Shown piece after piece: positions 1 to 7,015 of a stretch of 64,000 nucleotides of DNA. The notes beneath the pieces were generated by a model. The model was given only the letters and a program-made list of their open reading frames with translations, ran no database searches and was not told where the DNA came from. The stretch lies in NCBI GenBank assembly GCA_002840975.1, contig PHDN01000018.1, positions 54,215 to 118,214 on the forward strand, in the 5' to 3' direction. Each line of letters opens with the position of its first letter. The stretch's first letter is position 1. This stretch comes from Bacteroidetes bacterium HGW-Bacteroidetes-16. Its GTDB lineage: Bacteria; Bacteroidota; Bacteroidia; Bacteroidales; F082. A program made the position numbers and the translations under genes.

Positions 1-1
1 T

Positions 2-1063
2 ATAAAAGATGGTATTGTGATGAAATCAACCGATGGAGGTGACAATTGGGAACGGATTCTTTTTTATGAAAGCCCCGATCCCTACTTTGATGGCAACGGT
101 GGCGACCTGCCACAATGCGGGGGTGGTGATGGTTATAATGACATTGTCATCGACGACCAGGGCGTGGTGCATGTGGCCTTTGGACGCCAGATTCATTTGG
201 ATGATATTCCTGATGATGATTCGTGGTCGTATTATCCCTACTCAGATGGATTGGTGTATTGGAAAGAAGGCATGCCTATACTGGATACAGCCATGATTCA
301 ATCGGTAATTTATCCTGAAGACTGGACAACCATGAACCTATATCAAAGCGGCATGTTGGCTGCCTGGACACAACCTCATGGAGGAGATACCCTCATTGGT
401 GTTGCCACGTACCAGGCCTCGCTCACCAGCATGCCTCAATTGGTGATTACCCGTGATGCCTTTGGAACACAAATCGTTCAGCTATTTTATTCCGCGGTTT
501 CTGTTGGGTTTGATAACAGCGAATTCAATTTCCGTCATATTTGGGGCAGGTTTACCGAAGGCGATGGCAGGTTTAGTCCTTATACTGATTATACAGGTGA
601 TGTATTCCATATTTTTAGCGAATGTGTTTATCCCAGCGTGGCTCAAACCATGTCCGATAATAAATTTCATATGTTGTATCAAACGGATAACATGCCCGGG
701 AACAGCATTATACCTACCACGCCATCACACGATCCGGTTTTAAACAACATGGTTTATTTGGAAATCAGTCCACTACCGGTAAATGTAACCGACAATGTAG
801 CACAATCGCTCGAAATTTCTCAAAACTTTCCCAATCCATTTAATGGGAAAACCTATGTGGAAGTAACCTTAAATCAGGCATCCAACGTGAGCATGGAAGT
901 TTATACCCTGACCGGACAAAAAGTGGCCATGAGCGATTACGGATATAAAACTACCGGACTGCACACCATCGCCATTGATGCAAGCCAGCTTAATACCGGT
1001 GTTTATTTCTACACCATTACTGCCGGCGAAAGCAAAGTAACCCGCAAAATGATGGTTGAATAG
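2..1063 (+). CDS. T9SS-exported protein with Asp-box, 3' part only
   Basis: The reading frame is open from the first bases of the window, so the N-terminus and signal peptide lie outside and only about 353 residues are visible. An Asp-box (S-T-D-G-G-D-N-W, the S-x-D-x-G-x-x-W motif of BNR/sialidase-type beta-propellers) sits near the visible start. The last 80 or so residues, from the N-F-P-N-P-F-N motif to the basic end K-V-T-R-K-M-M-V-E, are a type A T9SS sorting domain, which directs passage through the type IX secretion system and surface attachment or release. The middle is rich in Gly, Asp and aromatics, as in extracellular beta-propellers. Substrate and activity cannot be read from this fragment. 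A strong terminator follows the stop codon. Secretion route is confident; function is unknown. Confidence 0.85.
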   Translation: MKDGIVMKSTDGGDNWERILFYESPDPYFDGNGGDLPQCGGGDGYNDIVIDDQGVVHVAFGRQIHLDDIPDDDSWSYYPYSDGLVYWKEGMPILDTAMIQSVIYPEDWTTMNLYQSGMLAAWTQPHGGDTLIGVATYQASLTSMPQLVITRDAFGTQIVQLFYSAVSVGFDNSEFNFRHIWGRFTEGDGRFSPYTDYTGDVFHIFSECVYPSVAQTMSDNKFHMLYQTDNMPGNSIIPTTPSHDPVLNNMVYLEISPLPVNVTDNVAQSLEISQNFPNPFNGKTYVEVTLNQASNVSMEVYTLTGQKVAMSDYGYKTTGLHTIAIDASQLNTGVYFYTITAGESKVTRKMMVE

Positions 1064-1086
1064 TCTTCAATTGTTTCAATAATGAG

Positions 1087-1114
1087 AAGGCTCCCGAAAG
1101 GGGGCCTTTTTTTT
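1087..1114 (+). terminator. Rho-independent terminator after the T9SS gene
   Basis: A 9-bp stem (1087-1095 with 1100-1108, one T-G pair) closes a GAAA tetraloop and runs into a tract of eight T. It lies 24 bases after the stop codon of the upstream gene. Confidence 0.9.
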
Positions 1115-1228
1115 GTAGTCAGTTGCAAAGAGCGGGGTTCGTCGGGGGAGCATCTGTATTATTCTTCTTGTTTCTTTTGAAGTCAGAACTGCCTCCATGC
1201 CTACGGCAGATAAACCGGCAGTCAAACC

Positions 1229-1298
1229 ATCGATTAACGATTTTAGAATGTCGACCCCGAAAACTTTCGGGGTCAAACTTCATCATTCGTTAATCGAT
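1229..1298. repeat. Nested inverted repeat between convergent genes
   Basis: An outer perfect 12-bp inverted repeat (ATCGATTAACGA at 1229-1240 with its complement at 1287-1298) encloses a perfect 10-bp hairpin (GACCCCGAAA at 1253-1262 with 1265-1274). No T-tract follows on either strand, so it is not a standard terminator. It lies downstream of both flanking genes. It may be a dispersed palindromic element or a 3'-end stabilising structure for murA mRNA. Confidence 0.7.
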
Positions 1299-1349
1299 AT
1301 TTGATATTCTTTCTATTCATTTTGAAACAAGTAGAAAATTCCCGGAAAG

Positions 1350-2654
1350 TTATATCCGCTCTATCATCGCTCCCAGTTGCTGCAACCGGCCTTCAATATT
1401 CTGGTATCCCCGGTCGATTTGTTCAATGTTGTCGATGATGCTGGTGCCTTGGGCCGACAAGGCCGCGATCAGCAAGGCTACTCCTGCCCTGATGTCGGGC
1501 GAACTCATTCTGATGCCGCGTAAGGGGGTGGAATGATTTAAGCCGATTACCGTGGCACGGTGCGGGTCGCAGAGGATGATCCGGGCTCCCATATCGATTA
1601 GTTTATCAACAAAAAACAAGCGGCTTTCAAACATCTTTTGATGAATCAACACGCTGCCTTCTGCCTGGATGGCAACGACCAGTACAATGCTGATTAAATC
1701 GGGAGTGAACCCGGGCCAGGGTGCATCCGCAATATTCATGATCGATCCATCGATAAATGTCTCGATGGCATAATGTTCGTGTTTGGGCACCAGGATGTCG
1801 TTGCCTTTTTGTTCAATGGTGATACCCAATCTCCGAAAGGTTGTCGGGATGAGACCCAGGTTCTCGAGTTGTACATTTTTAATGGTGATTTCCGACCTTG
1901 TCATGGCGGCCAAGCCAATAAAACTACCCACCTCGATCATGTCGGCCAGCATGGTGTGATTGGTGCCATGAAGCCTGTTTACACCATGAATGGTAAGTAA
2001 ATTACTGCCTATTCCTGCGATGTCTGCCCCCATATTGTTCAGCATCTTGCACAACTGAACCAGATAGGGTTCGCATGCCGCGTTAAAAATGGTGGTTGTC
2101 CCTTGAGCCCTCACGGCTGCCATCAGGATATTGGCTGTTCCTGTAACAGAGGCTTCCTCGAGTAACATATAATCCCCCACAAGTTGTTTGGCTGTTACTT
2201 CATAGCTTTTTTTGTCAGGATGGTATAAAAAGGTTGTTCCCAATTTTTGCAGGCCAACAAAATGGGTGTCAAGCCGCCTTCTGCCGATTTTGTCGCCGCC
2301 AGGTTGAGGCAAGGTTCCTTTTCCGAACCGGGCCAGCAGGGGTCCCAGAAGCATCACGCTTCCACGGATTGAGGTGGCTTTTCGATAAAAGTCTTCCGTG
2401 TCGAGATATTCCAGGTTGACTTTGGTAGCTTTCAATAACCACGATGAAGGTCCGGTTTTTGTTACATCCACTCCAAGGCCGGCGAGCAATTCTATCAGTT
2501 TGTTTACATCACTGATATCTGGCACGTTGTGCAGATGGACTTCCTCATCGGTAAGTAAAACAGCACAAAGGATCTGTAAAGCCTCGTTTTTCGCTCCCTG
2601 GGGAATGATTTCTCCGGAAAGTCTTTTTCCGCCTGTTATTTTAAATGATGTCAT
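1350..2654 (-). CDS. murA: UDP-N-acetylglucosamine 1-carboxyvinyltransferase
   Basis: MurA transfers enolpyruvate from PEP to UDP-GlcNAc, the first committed cytoplasmic step of peptidoglycan synthesis. The 434-residue protein has the family length and the N-terminal substrate-binding stretch with K22-N23. The active-site loop reads P-G-G-D-K-I-G, so the usual catalytic Cys is Asp121 (codon at 2292-2294). Cys-to-Asp at this position is a known natural variant that keeps activity and removes the fosfomycin target; it occurs in mycobacteria and chlamydiae and, as I recall, is common in Bacteroidetes. The gene is apart from the dcw cluster on the same strand. A promoter-like pair lies just upstream. 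Confidence 0.95.
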   Translation of the reverse strand: MTSFKITGGKRLSGEIIPQGAKNEALQILCAVLLTDEEVHLHNVPDISDVNKLIELLAGLGVDVTKTGPSSWLLKATKVNLEYLDTEDFYRKATSIRGSVMLLGPLLARFGKGTLPQPGGDKIGRRRLDTHFVGLQKLGTTFLYHPDKKSYEVTAKQLVGDYMLLEEASVTGTANILMAAVRAQGTTTIFNAACEPYLVQLCKMLNNMGADIAGIGSNLLTIHGVNRLHGTNHTMLADMIEVGSFIGLAAMTRSEITIKNVQLENLGLIPTTFRRLGITIEQKGNDILVPKHEHYAIETFIDGSIMNIADAPWPGFTPDLISIVLVVAIQAEGSVLIHQKMFESRLFFVDKLIDMGARIILCDPHRATVIGLNHSTPLRGIRMSSPDIRAGVALLIAALSAQGTSIIDNIEQIDRGYQNIEGRLQQLGAMIERI

Positions 2655-2675
2655 AGTTCACAAATCTTAAACGAC

Positions 2676-2705
2676 CAAAGTAAAGACGTCAACTCAAGCA
2701 GCAAA
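2676..2705 (-). promoter_or_regulatory. Probable murA promoter
   Basis: On the minus strand a TTTG (2702-2705) is followed after 18 bases by TTACTTTG (2676-2683), one base off the Bacteroidetes TAnnTTTG -7 consensus. Transcription would start about 15 bases before the murA ATG. Confidence 0.5.
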
Positions 2706-2761
2706 CAGGTTTTTGGATGACAAAAAAGCTGTGCCGGCTTAATCGACAGGTTGTAAAATAA

Positions 2762-2794
2762 CAAAAAAACAGCCATATAGGGACTGTTTTTTTT
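2762..2794 (-). terminator. Probable terminator between DUF4290 gene and murA
   Basis: AACAG and CTGTT arms with a partly paired CC/GG core are flanked by A-runs and T-runs on both sides, so the hairpin could work in either direction. It lies just past the stop codon of the DUF4290 gene. Confidence 0.6.
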
Positions 2795-2845
2795 AATTAT
2801 TTATTTATTCAGGAAAATGTCGAAACGATTGGTTCGAAGGGGCAC

Positions 2846-3478
2846 CTATTTGGTGTATTTTTTTTTGGTGTTGCTTCCAAAACCTTTTTGTGGTTTCTTC
2901 TTCAATTTGTTGACAGGTTTATTTTTTACAACCACTTCACTCACACTAATCAATGGGGTCAGTTGATTAAAAATCAGTTTGCCATCTGACATTTCCTCCA
3001 GGTGTTTGGCAATGGTGGCATCGCTTACTGATTCCCTGTTCCAGGTAAGGTAAGAACGTTTTAAGTAATTGGCGATTGATAATATCAACGCGTCTTTTTC
3101 TTCACCCTCTTCAAATTCGTTGCTTTTGGCAATAATATTTTCGATGGTTTTCCCATAGTGCCTCAGGCTTATTTTTTTGTCGCTGTATTGAATCCTGTCA
3201 GGTTTACGCATCAGGTTTTCTTTCACAGGCTTTGGATAAGGGCTGTCGACATCAAGTTTGAAATCGGCAATCATGTGCATGTGGTCCCACAGGGTTTGAA
3301 TATAATCACTCGATTCTTTGATGTCAGGATTCATCTGACCCATCACACGCACTACAAATTGAGCCGACTTATTGCGTTTTTCACGATCTTCAATGCCTAC
3401 GGTGTATTCAATCATTTTTTGGATATTCCGGCCGTATTCGGGGATTATCATGTGTTCGCGGGTTGTGTTATAATCCAT
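2846..3478 (-). CDS. DUF4290 family protein
   Basis: This 210-residue soluble protein begins with the motif Y-N-T-T-R-E-H-M and continues with I-P-E-Y-G-R-N-I-Q, which I recognise as the start of the DUF4290 family found in Bacteroidetes. No function is known to me. It has no signal peptide or membrane segment, a mostly helical middle rich in charged residues, and a very basic tail (residues about 190-210, many Lys) that could bind RNA or DNA. It diverges from the rplM operon, sharing an intergenic region of about 300 bases, which is compatible with but does not prove a link to ribosome biology. Confidence 0.8.
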   Translation of the reverse strand: MDYNTTREHMIIPEYGRNIQKMIEYTVGIEDREKRNKSAQFVVRVMGQMNPDIKESSDYIQTLWDHMHMIADFKLDVDSPYPKPVKENLMRKPDRIQYSDKKISLRHYGKTIENIIAKSNEFEEGEEKDALILSIANYLKRSYLTWNRESVSDATIAKHLEEMSDGKLIFNQLTPLISVSEVVVKNKPVNKLKKKPQKGFGSNTKKKYTK

Positions 3479-3531
3479 TCCTTTATTAGTATGTGATTTG
3501 AATCAATTAGTTGCCTAAGCAACAGAGGCCG

Positions 3532-3539
3532 CAAAATTA
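3532..3539 (-). promoter_or_regulatory. -7 promoter element of the DUF4290 gene
   Basis: The minus strand reads TAATTTTG followed by CGG, a perfect TAnnTTTG element about 55 bases before the DUF4290 ATG. No clear TTG at -33 was found. Confidence 0.5.
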
Positions 3540-3615
3540 ATACTTTATTTCGCGATAATCTAATGTGACGAAGTTATTATTTTTTTGTGAATGATTTTCA
3601 TACCTGCTATTTATG

Positions 3616-3623
3616 TACTTTTG
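3616..3623 (+). promoter_or_regulatory. Upstream promoter of the rplM operon (P1)
   Basis: TACTTTTG followed by CACC is a perfect -7 element. A TTTG lies at 3584-3587, slightly farther upstream than usual. A transcript from here would carry a leader of about 155 bases that includes the inverted repeat at 3668-3702. Confidence 0.6.
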
Positions 3624-3667
3624 CACCGAATTTCGAGGCAGCCTGCCAAACTTCAGTTCGAAGTTGG

Positions 3668-3702
3668 TTTGTAAACTTTATTCACAAATAAATGTTTACA
3701 AA
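3668..3702. promoter_or_regulatory. Inverted repeat upstream of the rplM proximal promoter
   Basis: TTTGTAAAC (3668-3676) and GTTTACAAA (3694-3702) form a perfect 9-bp inverted repeat with a 17-base spacer, ending directly against the -33 element of P2. It could be an operator for P2 or a hairpin in the leader of P1 transcripts. Confidence 0.5.
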
Positions 3703-3734
3703 TTTGGTAGTTAGTGAAATAGTTTCTATTTTTG
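3703..3734 (+). promoter_or_regulatory. Proximal promoter of the rplM operon (P2)
   Basis: TTTG at 3703-3706 and TATTTTTG at 3727-3734 are separated by 20 bases, an exact match to the Bacteroidetes sigma-70 pattern. Transcription would start near 3740, about 47 bases before the rplM ATG. Confidence 0.8.
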
Positions 3735-3786
3735 CACCCCAATTTTCAAGGCTTTTGATTAAACGGCTTAAGAAACAATTAATTAG

Positions 3787-4242
3787 ATGGATACATTAAG
3801 TTATAAAACAGTTAGTGCCAATTCAAACACCGTCACCAAGGAGTGGGTGTTGATTGATGCTGAGAATGAAGTACTGGGTCGCTTGGCCAGTAATGTTGCC
3901 AAACTGCTACGCGGGAAGCTCAAACCAAATTTCACTCCTCATGTGGATTGTGGCGACAATGTGGTAATTATTAACGCTGAGAAAATCAGGTTAACCGGTA
4001 ATAAACTCAATGCCAAAGAATATATTCGCCACAGTGGATATCCTGGTGGCCAACGGTCGAAAACCGCACGTGAAATCTTGGCGACGAAACCTCAAATGAT
4101 CGTGGAAAAGGCCATCAAAGGGATGTTGCCAAAAAATAAGTTGGGAGCGCAACTTTATGGCAACCTGTATGTTTATGTTGGAAGCGAGCACAAGCAGGAA
4201 GCCCAGAAACCAAAGAAAATAAATATTAATACAATCAGATAA
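3787..4242 (+). CDS. rplM: Large ribosomal subunit protein L13 (uL13)
   Basis: L13 binds 23S rRNA early in 50S assembly. The 151-residue protein shows the family core W-V-L-I-D-A, L-G-R-L-A-S and L-R-G-K, then H-S-G-Y-P-G-G. Residues 1-17 before the core are an extra N-terminal stretch compared with the E. coli protein. It is the first gene of rplM-rpsI-rpsB-tsf, seven bases ahead of rpsI, and follows two promoters and an inverted repeat. Confidence 0.97.
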   Translation: MDTLSYKTVSANSNTVTKEWVLIDAENEVLGRLASNVAKLLRGKLKPNFTPHVDCGDNVVIINAEKIRLTGNKLNAKEYIRHSGYPGGQRSKTAREILATKPQMIVEKAIKGMLPKNKLGAQLYGNLYVYVGSEHKQEAQKPKKININTIR

Positions 4243-4249
4243 AAAACCT

Positions 4250-4636
4250 ATGGAAGTCATTAATTCATTAGGCAGGAGAAAAACTGCAGTAGCCAGGGTT
4301 TATCTTCAGGAAGGCACCGGGAAAATCACCATTAACAAGCGTGATTATAAAGAATTTTTCCCTACAGCTATTTTGCATTATGTTGTTGAACAACCTTTTC
4401 AACTGACCGAAAATTTAGGTAAGTTCGACATCAAAGCAAATCTGGATGGCGGTGGTATTACCGGTCAGGCCGAAGCCTTGCGTTTAGGTATTGCCCGGGC
4501 ACTCGTCAAACTTAATCCTGAATATCGTCCGATTTTGAAGAAAAACGGATTGATGAAGAGAGACCCACGTATGGTTGAACGCAAAAAACCCGGACAGCCT
4601 AAAGCACGTAAGAAATTCCAGTTTAGTAAACGATAG
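4250..4636 (+). CDS. rpsI: Small ribosomal subunit protein S9 (uS9)
   Basis: S9 sits in the 30S head; its C-terminal tail reaches the P-site tRNA. The 128-residue protein has S-L-G-R-R-K-T-A-V-A-R-V at the N-terminus, the G-G-G-I-T-G-Q-A-E-A stretch, and ends in K-F-Q-F-S-K-R, the basic tail whose last Arg contacts tRNA. It is co-transcribed with rplM (7-base gap), the usual bacterial pairing. Confidence 0.97.
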   Translation: MEVINSLGRRKTAVARVYLQEGTGKITINKRDYKEFFPTAILHYVVEQPFQLTENLGKFDIKANLDGGGITGQAEALRLGIARALVKLNPEYRPILKKNGLMKRDPRMVERKKPGQPKARKKFQFSKR

Positions 4637-4669
4637 ATTTCAATTACAACGGAATGTGTTTAGTATCCA

Positions 4670-4713
4670 AATTGTTGAAATTCCTTGTCATAATTCAGGA
4701 CTATTCAGCAATT
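4670..4713 (+). promoter_or_regulatory. Stem-loop in the rpsB 5' leader
   Basis: A 10-bp stem (4670-4679 with 4704-4713, one G-U pair) holds an inner 4-bp stem (4682-4685 with 4697-4700) across a small internal loop. It lies 32 bases before the rpsB ATG in a 109-base gap without a promoter match, so it may be an RNA site for feedback by S2. This role is inferred only. Confidence 0.4.
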
Positions 4714-4745
4714 GAGTTTAGAGAATGTAAACAAAAATAATCAAC

Positions 4746-5624
4746 ATGGCAAAAGTTAGTTTCGACGAATTACTCGATGCAGGTGTACATTTTGGTCACC
4801 TGAAAAGAAAATGGAATCCGGCAATGGCTCCTTATATTTTTATGGAGCGCAATGGAATTCATATTATTGACCTGTATAAAACACAGGCAAAACTTGAGGA
4901 AGCTCAGAACGCCCTCAAACAAATGGCTATTTCAGGACGCAGAATACTTTTTGTGGCCACAAAAAAACAAGCCAAAGTGATTGTTTCTGAAATGGTTAAA
5001 AATATCAACATGCCCTACGTTACTGAACGTTGGCCCGGTGGTATGTTAACCAACTTTGCTACCATCCGCAAAGCAGTGCGTAAAATGTCGAATATCGACA
5101 AGATGGTTACCACCAGTTCATGGGGGAACTTATCGAAAAGAGAACGCCTGCAAATTACCCGCGAACGTGCCAAACTTGAGAAAAACTTAGGAAGCATAGC
5201 GGATATGAGCCGACTTCCGGCTGCCATCTTTGTTGTAGATATCAACAAAGAGAAAATTGCTGTAGCCGAGGCCCGCAAATTAAACATCCCTGTATTTGCC
5301 ATGGTGGATACCAATACCGATCCAAACCTGGTGGATTTCCCTATTCCTGCAAACGATGATGCTTCAAAATCAATATTTATTATTTTAGATGCCGTCATCC
5401 AGTCCATTATTGAAGGTTTGAACGAAAGACGTTTGATCAGAGACAAACAGGATGAAGCTGATAATGAATTGGATGATATGCAGGATGATGACCTGAAATC
5501 AAAATCTGATAACCTAAAGGTAGCTGAAGAAGAAGCAGATAAGAATGCTGAAAGGAAAGCCAAGTTAGGAGTAAAAGAAGTCGCCAAACCAAAACGGAAG
5601 CGCAAAGAAATTACTAAGAATTAG
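4746..5624 (+). CDS. rpsB: Small ribosomal subunit protein S2 (uS2), C-terminally extended
   Basis: S2 joins the 30S subunit late, bridging head and body, and helps S1 bind. The core (residues 1-230) has the F-G-H-L-K-R-K-W-N-P and F-V-A-T-K-K-Q-A motifs and a W-P-G-G-M-L-T-N signature. Beyond it lies an extension of about 60 residues, first acidic (Asp/Glu-rich, 240-265) then basic (Lys/Arg-rich, 270-292), longer than in E. coli. A stem-loop precedes the gene, and tsf follows 29 bases downstream, the conserved rpsB-tsf pair. Confidence 0.97.
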   Translation: MAKVSFDELLDAGVHFGHLKRKWNPAMAPYIFMERNGIHIIDLYKTQAKLEEAQNALKQMAISGRRILFVATKKQAKVIVSEMVKNINMPYVTERWPGGMLTNFATIRKAVRKMSNIDKMVTTSSWGNLSKRERLQITRERAKLEKNLGSIADMSRLPAAIFVVDINKEKIAVAEARKLNIPVFAMVDTNTDPNLVDFPIPANDDASKSIFIILDAVIQSIIEGLNERRLIRDKQDEADNELDDMQDDDLKSKSDNLKVAEEEADKNAERKAKLGVKEVAKPKRKRKEITKN

Positions 5625-5653
5625 AAATAAAAATCTTCTGAAAAAAATTAATC

Positions 5654-6484
5654 ATGAATATTACTGCCCAACAGGTAAATGAATTAAGAAAAGTAACGGG
5701 TGCAGGTATGATGGATTGCAAGAAAGCTTTGATTGAAGCTGAAGGCAATATGGAAAACGCCATCGACGTGTTGCGTAAAAAAGGACAAAAAGTGGCCGCA
5801 AATCGCGCTGACCGTAGTGCCTCTGAAGGTGTTGTACTGGCGAAAACCTCTGCTGATGGTAAATTCACCGGAATCGTGATGATCAATTGCGAAACGGACT
5901 TTGTTGCAAAGAATGCCGATTTCGTTGGATACGTACAATCTGTTTTAAATGTGGCTGTTGAAAACAAGGCCAAAACTGCTGAGGAATTGTCAGCCATGTC
6001 GTTAAACGGTCGCACCGTTGGCGAAACCATTGTAGACCAGACCGGCGTTATTGGAGAAAAAATCGAAATTGGCAAATATGCCTGCGTTACTGGCGAAAGT
6101 ACCTACGCGTACATTCATCCCGGAAACAGAATAGCTACCATCGTCGCTTTTAACAAAGCTGGTCAGCAACTTGCGCAGGCCGGAAAAGATGTGGCCATGC
6201 AGGCAGCGGCTATGTCGCCTATCGCACTCGACAAAGGTGATGTGACCCAGGATGTAATCGACCGCGAAATTGAGATTGGAAAAGATCAGGCCCGTCAGGA
6301 AGGTAAAGCTGAGGAAATGCTCGAAAAAATTGCTTTGGGTAAACTGAATAAGTTTTACAAAGAAAACACCTTACTCAATCAGACTTTTATCAAGGATGCA
6401 AAGAAAAGTGTTGCAGAATACCTGACTGATACCGAAAAAGGTTTAACTATAACCGATTTCAAAAGATTTGCGTTGGGAGCTTAG
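5654..6484 (+). CDS. tsf: Translation elongation factor Ts
   Basis: EF-Ts is the nucleotide exchange factor that frees EF-Tu from GDP. The 276-residue protein begins with a UBA-like domain containing V-T-G-A-G-M-M-D-C-K-K-A-L and then carries the EF-Tu-binding C-E-T-D-F-V-A motif at about residues 77-83. Two dimerisation-type subdomains follow. It is the last gene of the rplM-rpsI-rpsB-tsf unit and is closed by a strong terminator. Confidence 0.97.
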   Translation: MNITAQQVNELRKVTGAGMMDCKKALIEAEGNMENAIDVLRKKGQKVAANRADRSASEGVVLAKTSADGKFTGIVMINCETDFVAKNADFVGYVQSVLNVAVENKAKTAEELSAMSLNGRTVGETIVDQTGVIGEKIEIGKYACVTGESTYAYIHPGNRIATIVAFNKAGQQLAQAGKDVAMQAAAMSPIALDKGDVTQDVIDREIEIGKDQARQEGKAEEMLEKIALGKLNKFYKENTLLNQTFIKDAKKSVAEYLTDTEKGLTITDFKRFALGA

Positions 6485-6497
6485 ATTTCCCAGTGAT

Positions 6498-6529
6498 AAA
6501 AAAAGCCCGGCTTCAACCGGGCTTTTTTT
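6498..6529. terminator. Bidirectional terminator between tsf and yqeY
   Basis: AGCCCGG (6504-6510) pairs with CCGGGCT (6517-6523) around a six-base loop, with an A-run before and a T-run after. It can end tsf on the plus strand and the dcw cluster on the minus strand. Confidence 0.9.
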
Positions 6530-6544
6530 ATGCTATAATGATTT

Positions 6545-6997
6545 TTAACTCAACAGTTTCTTTACAATTCCCGATATGGTTTTGTTGTCGGCCTTTCCTT
6601 CAAGTCTGGCTGAGGCAGCACCCATTACTTTACCCATGTCTTTTATAGAGTGGGCTCCGGTTTCTTTTATGATGAGAGCCACAAGTTCTTCCACTTCCTG
6701 CGTGGTTAATTGCGCCGGCAGGTAAGCTTCAATAATGACGGTTTGATACAATTCGTCTTCTTCTAAATCAGGTCGGTTTTGCTCCTTATAGATGATGGCA
6801 GCCTCCTTACGTTGTTTTACCAACTTTTGAAGAAGTTTTATTTCCAGCGTTTCTGGGATTTCACCGCTGGTCACATCTTTCCCTGTTTTTAACAGAAGCA
6901 ATTCGGCTTTTATGGCACGTAGTGCATCCAATTTGCGCTTGTCTTTAGCAAACATGGCCACTTTGATGTCATTGTTTATGAGTATTTCAAGATTCAT
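6545..6997 (-). CDS. yqeY: GatB/YqeY domain protein
   Basis: This 150-residue protein is a stand-alone YqeY domain, related to the tRNA-binding tail of GatB in the Asp/Glu-tRNA amidotransferase. Family features seen are the A-L-R-A-I-K-A-E-L start, the E-A-Y-L-P motif and the G-K-V-M-G-A-A-S-A-R stretch near the end. The role of the free-standing protein is not settled; tRNA-related work is inferred from GatB. It is the last gene of the dcw cluster, 18 bases after ftsZ. Confidence 0.9.
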   Translation of the reverse strand: MNLEILINNDIKVAMFAKDKRKLDALRAIKAELLLLKTGKDVTSGEIPETLEIKLLQKLVKQRKEAAIIYKEQNRPDLEEDELYQTVIIEAYLPAQLTTQEVEELVALIIKETGAHSIKDMGKVMGAASARLEGKADNKTISGIVKKLLS

Positions 6998-7015
6998 TTT
7001 AATGCCTTAAAGGTG

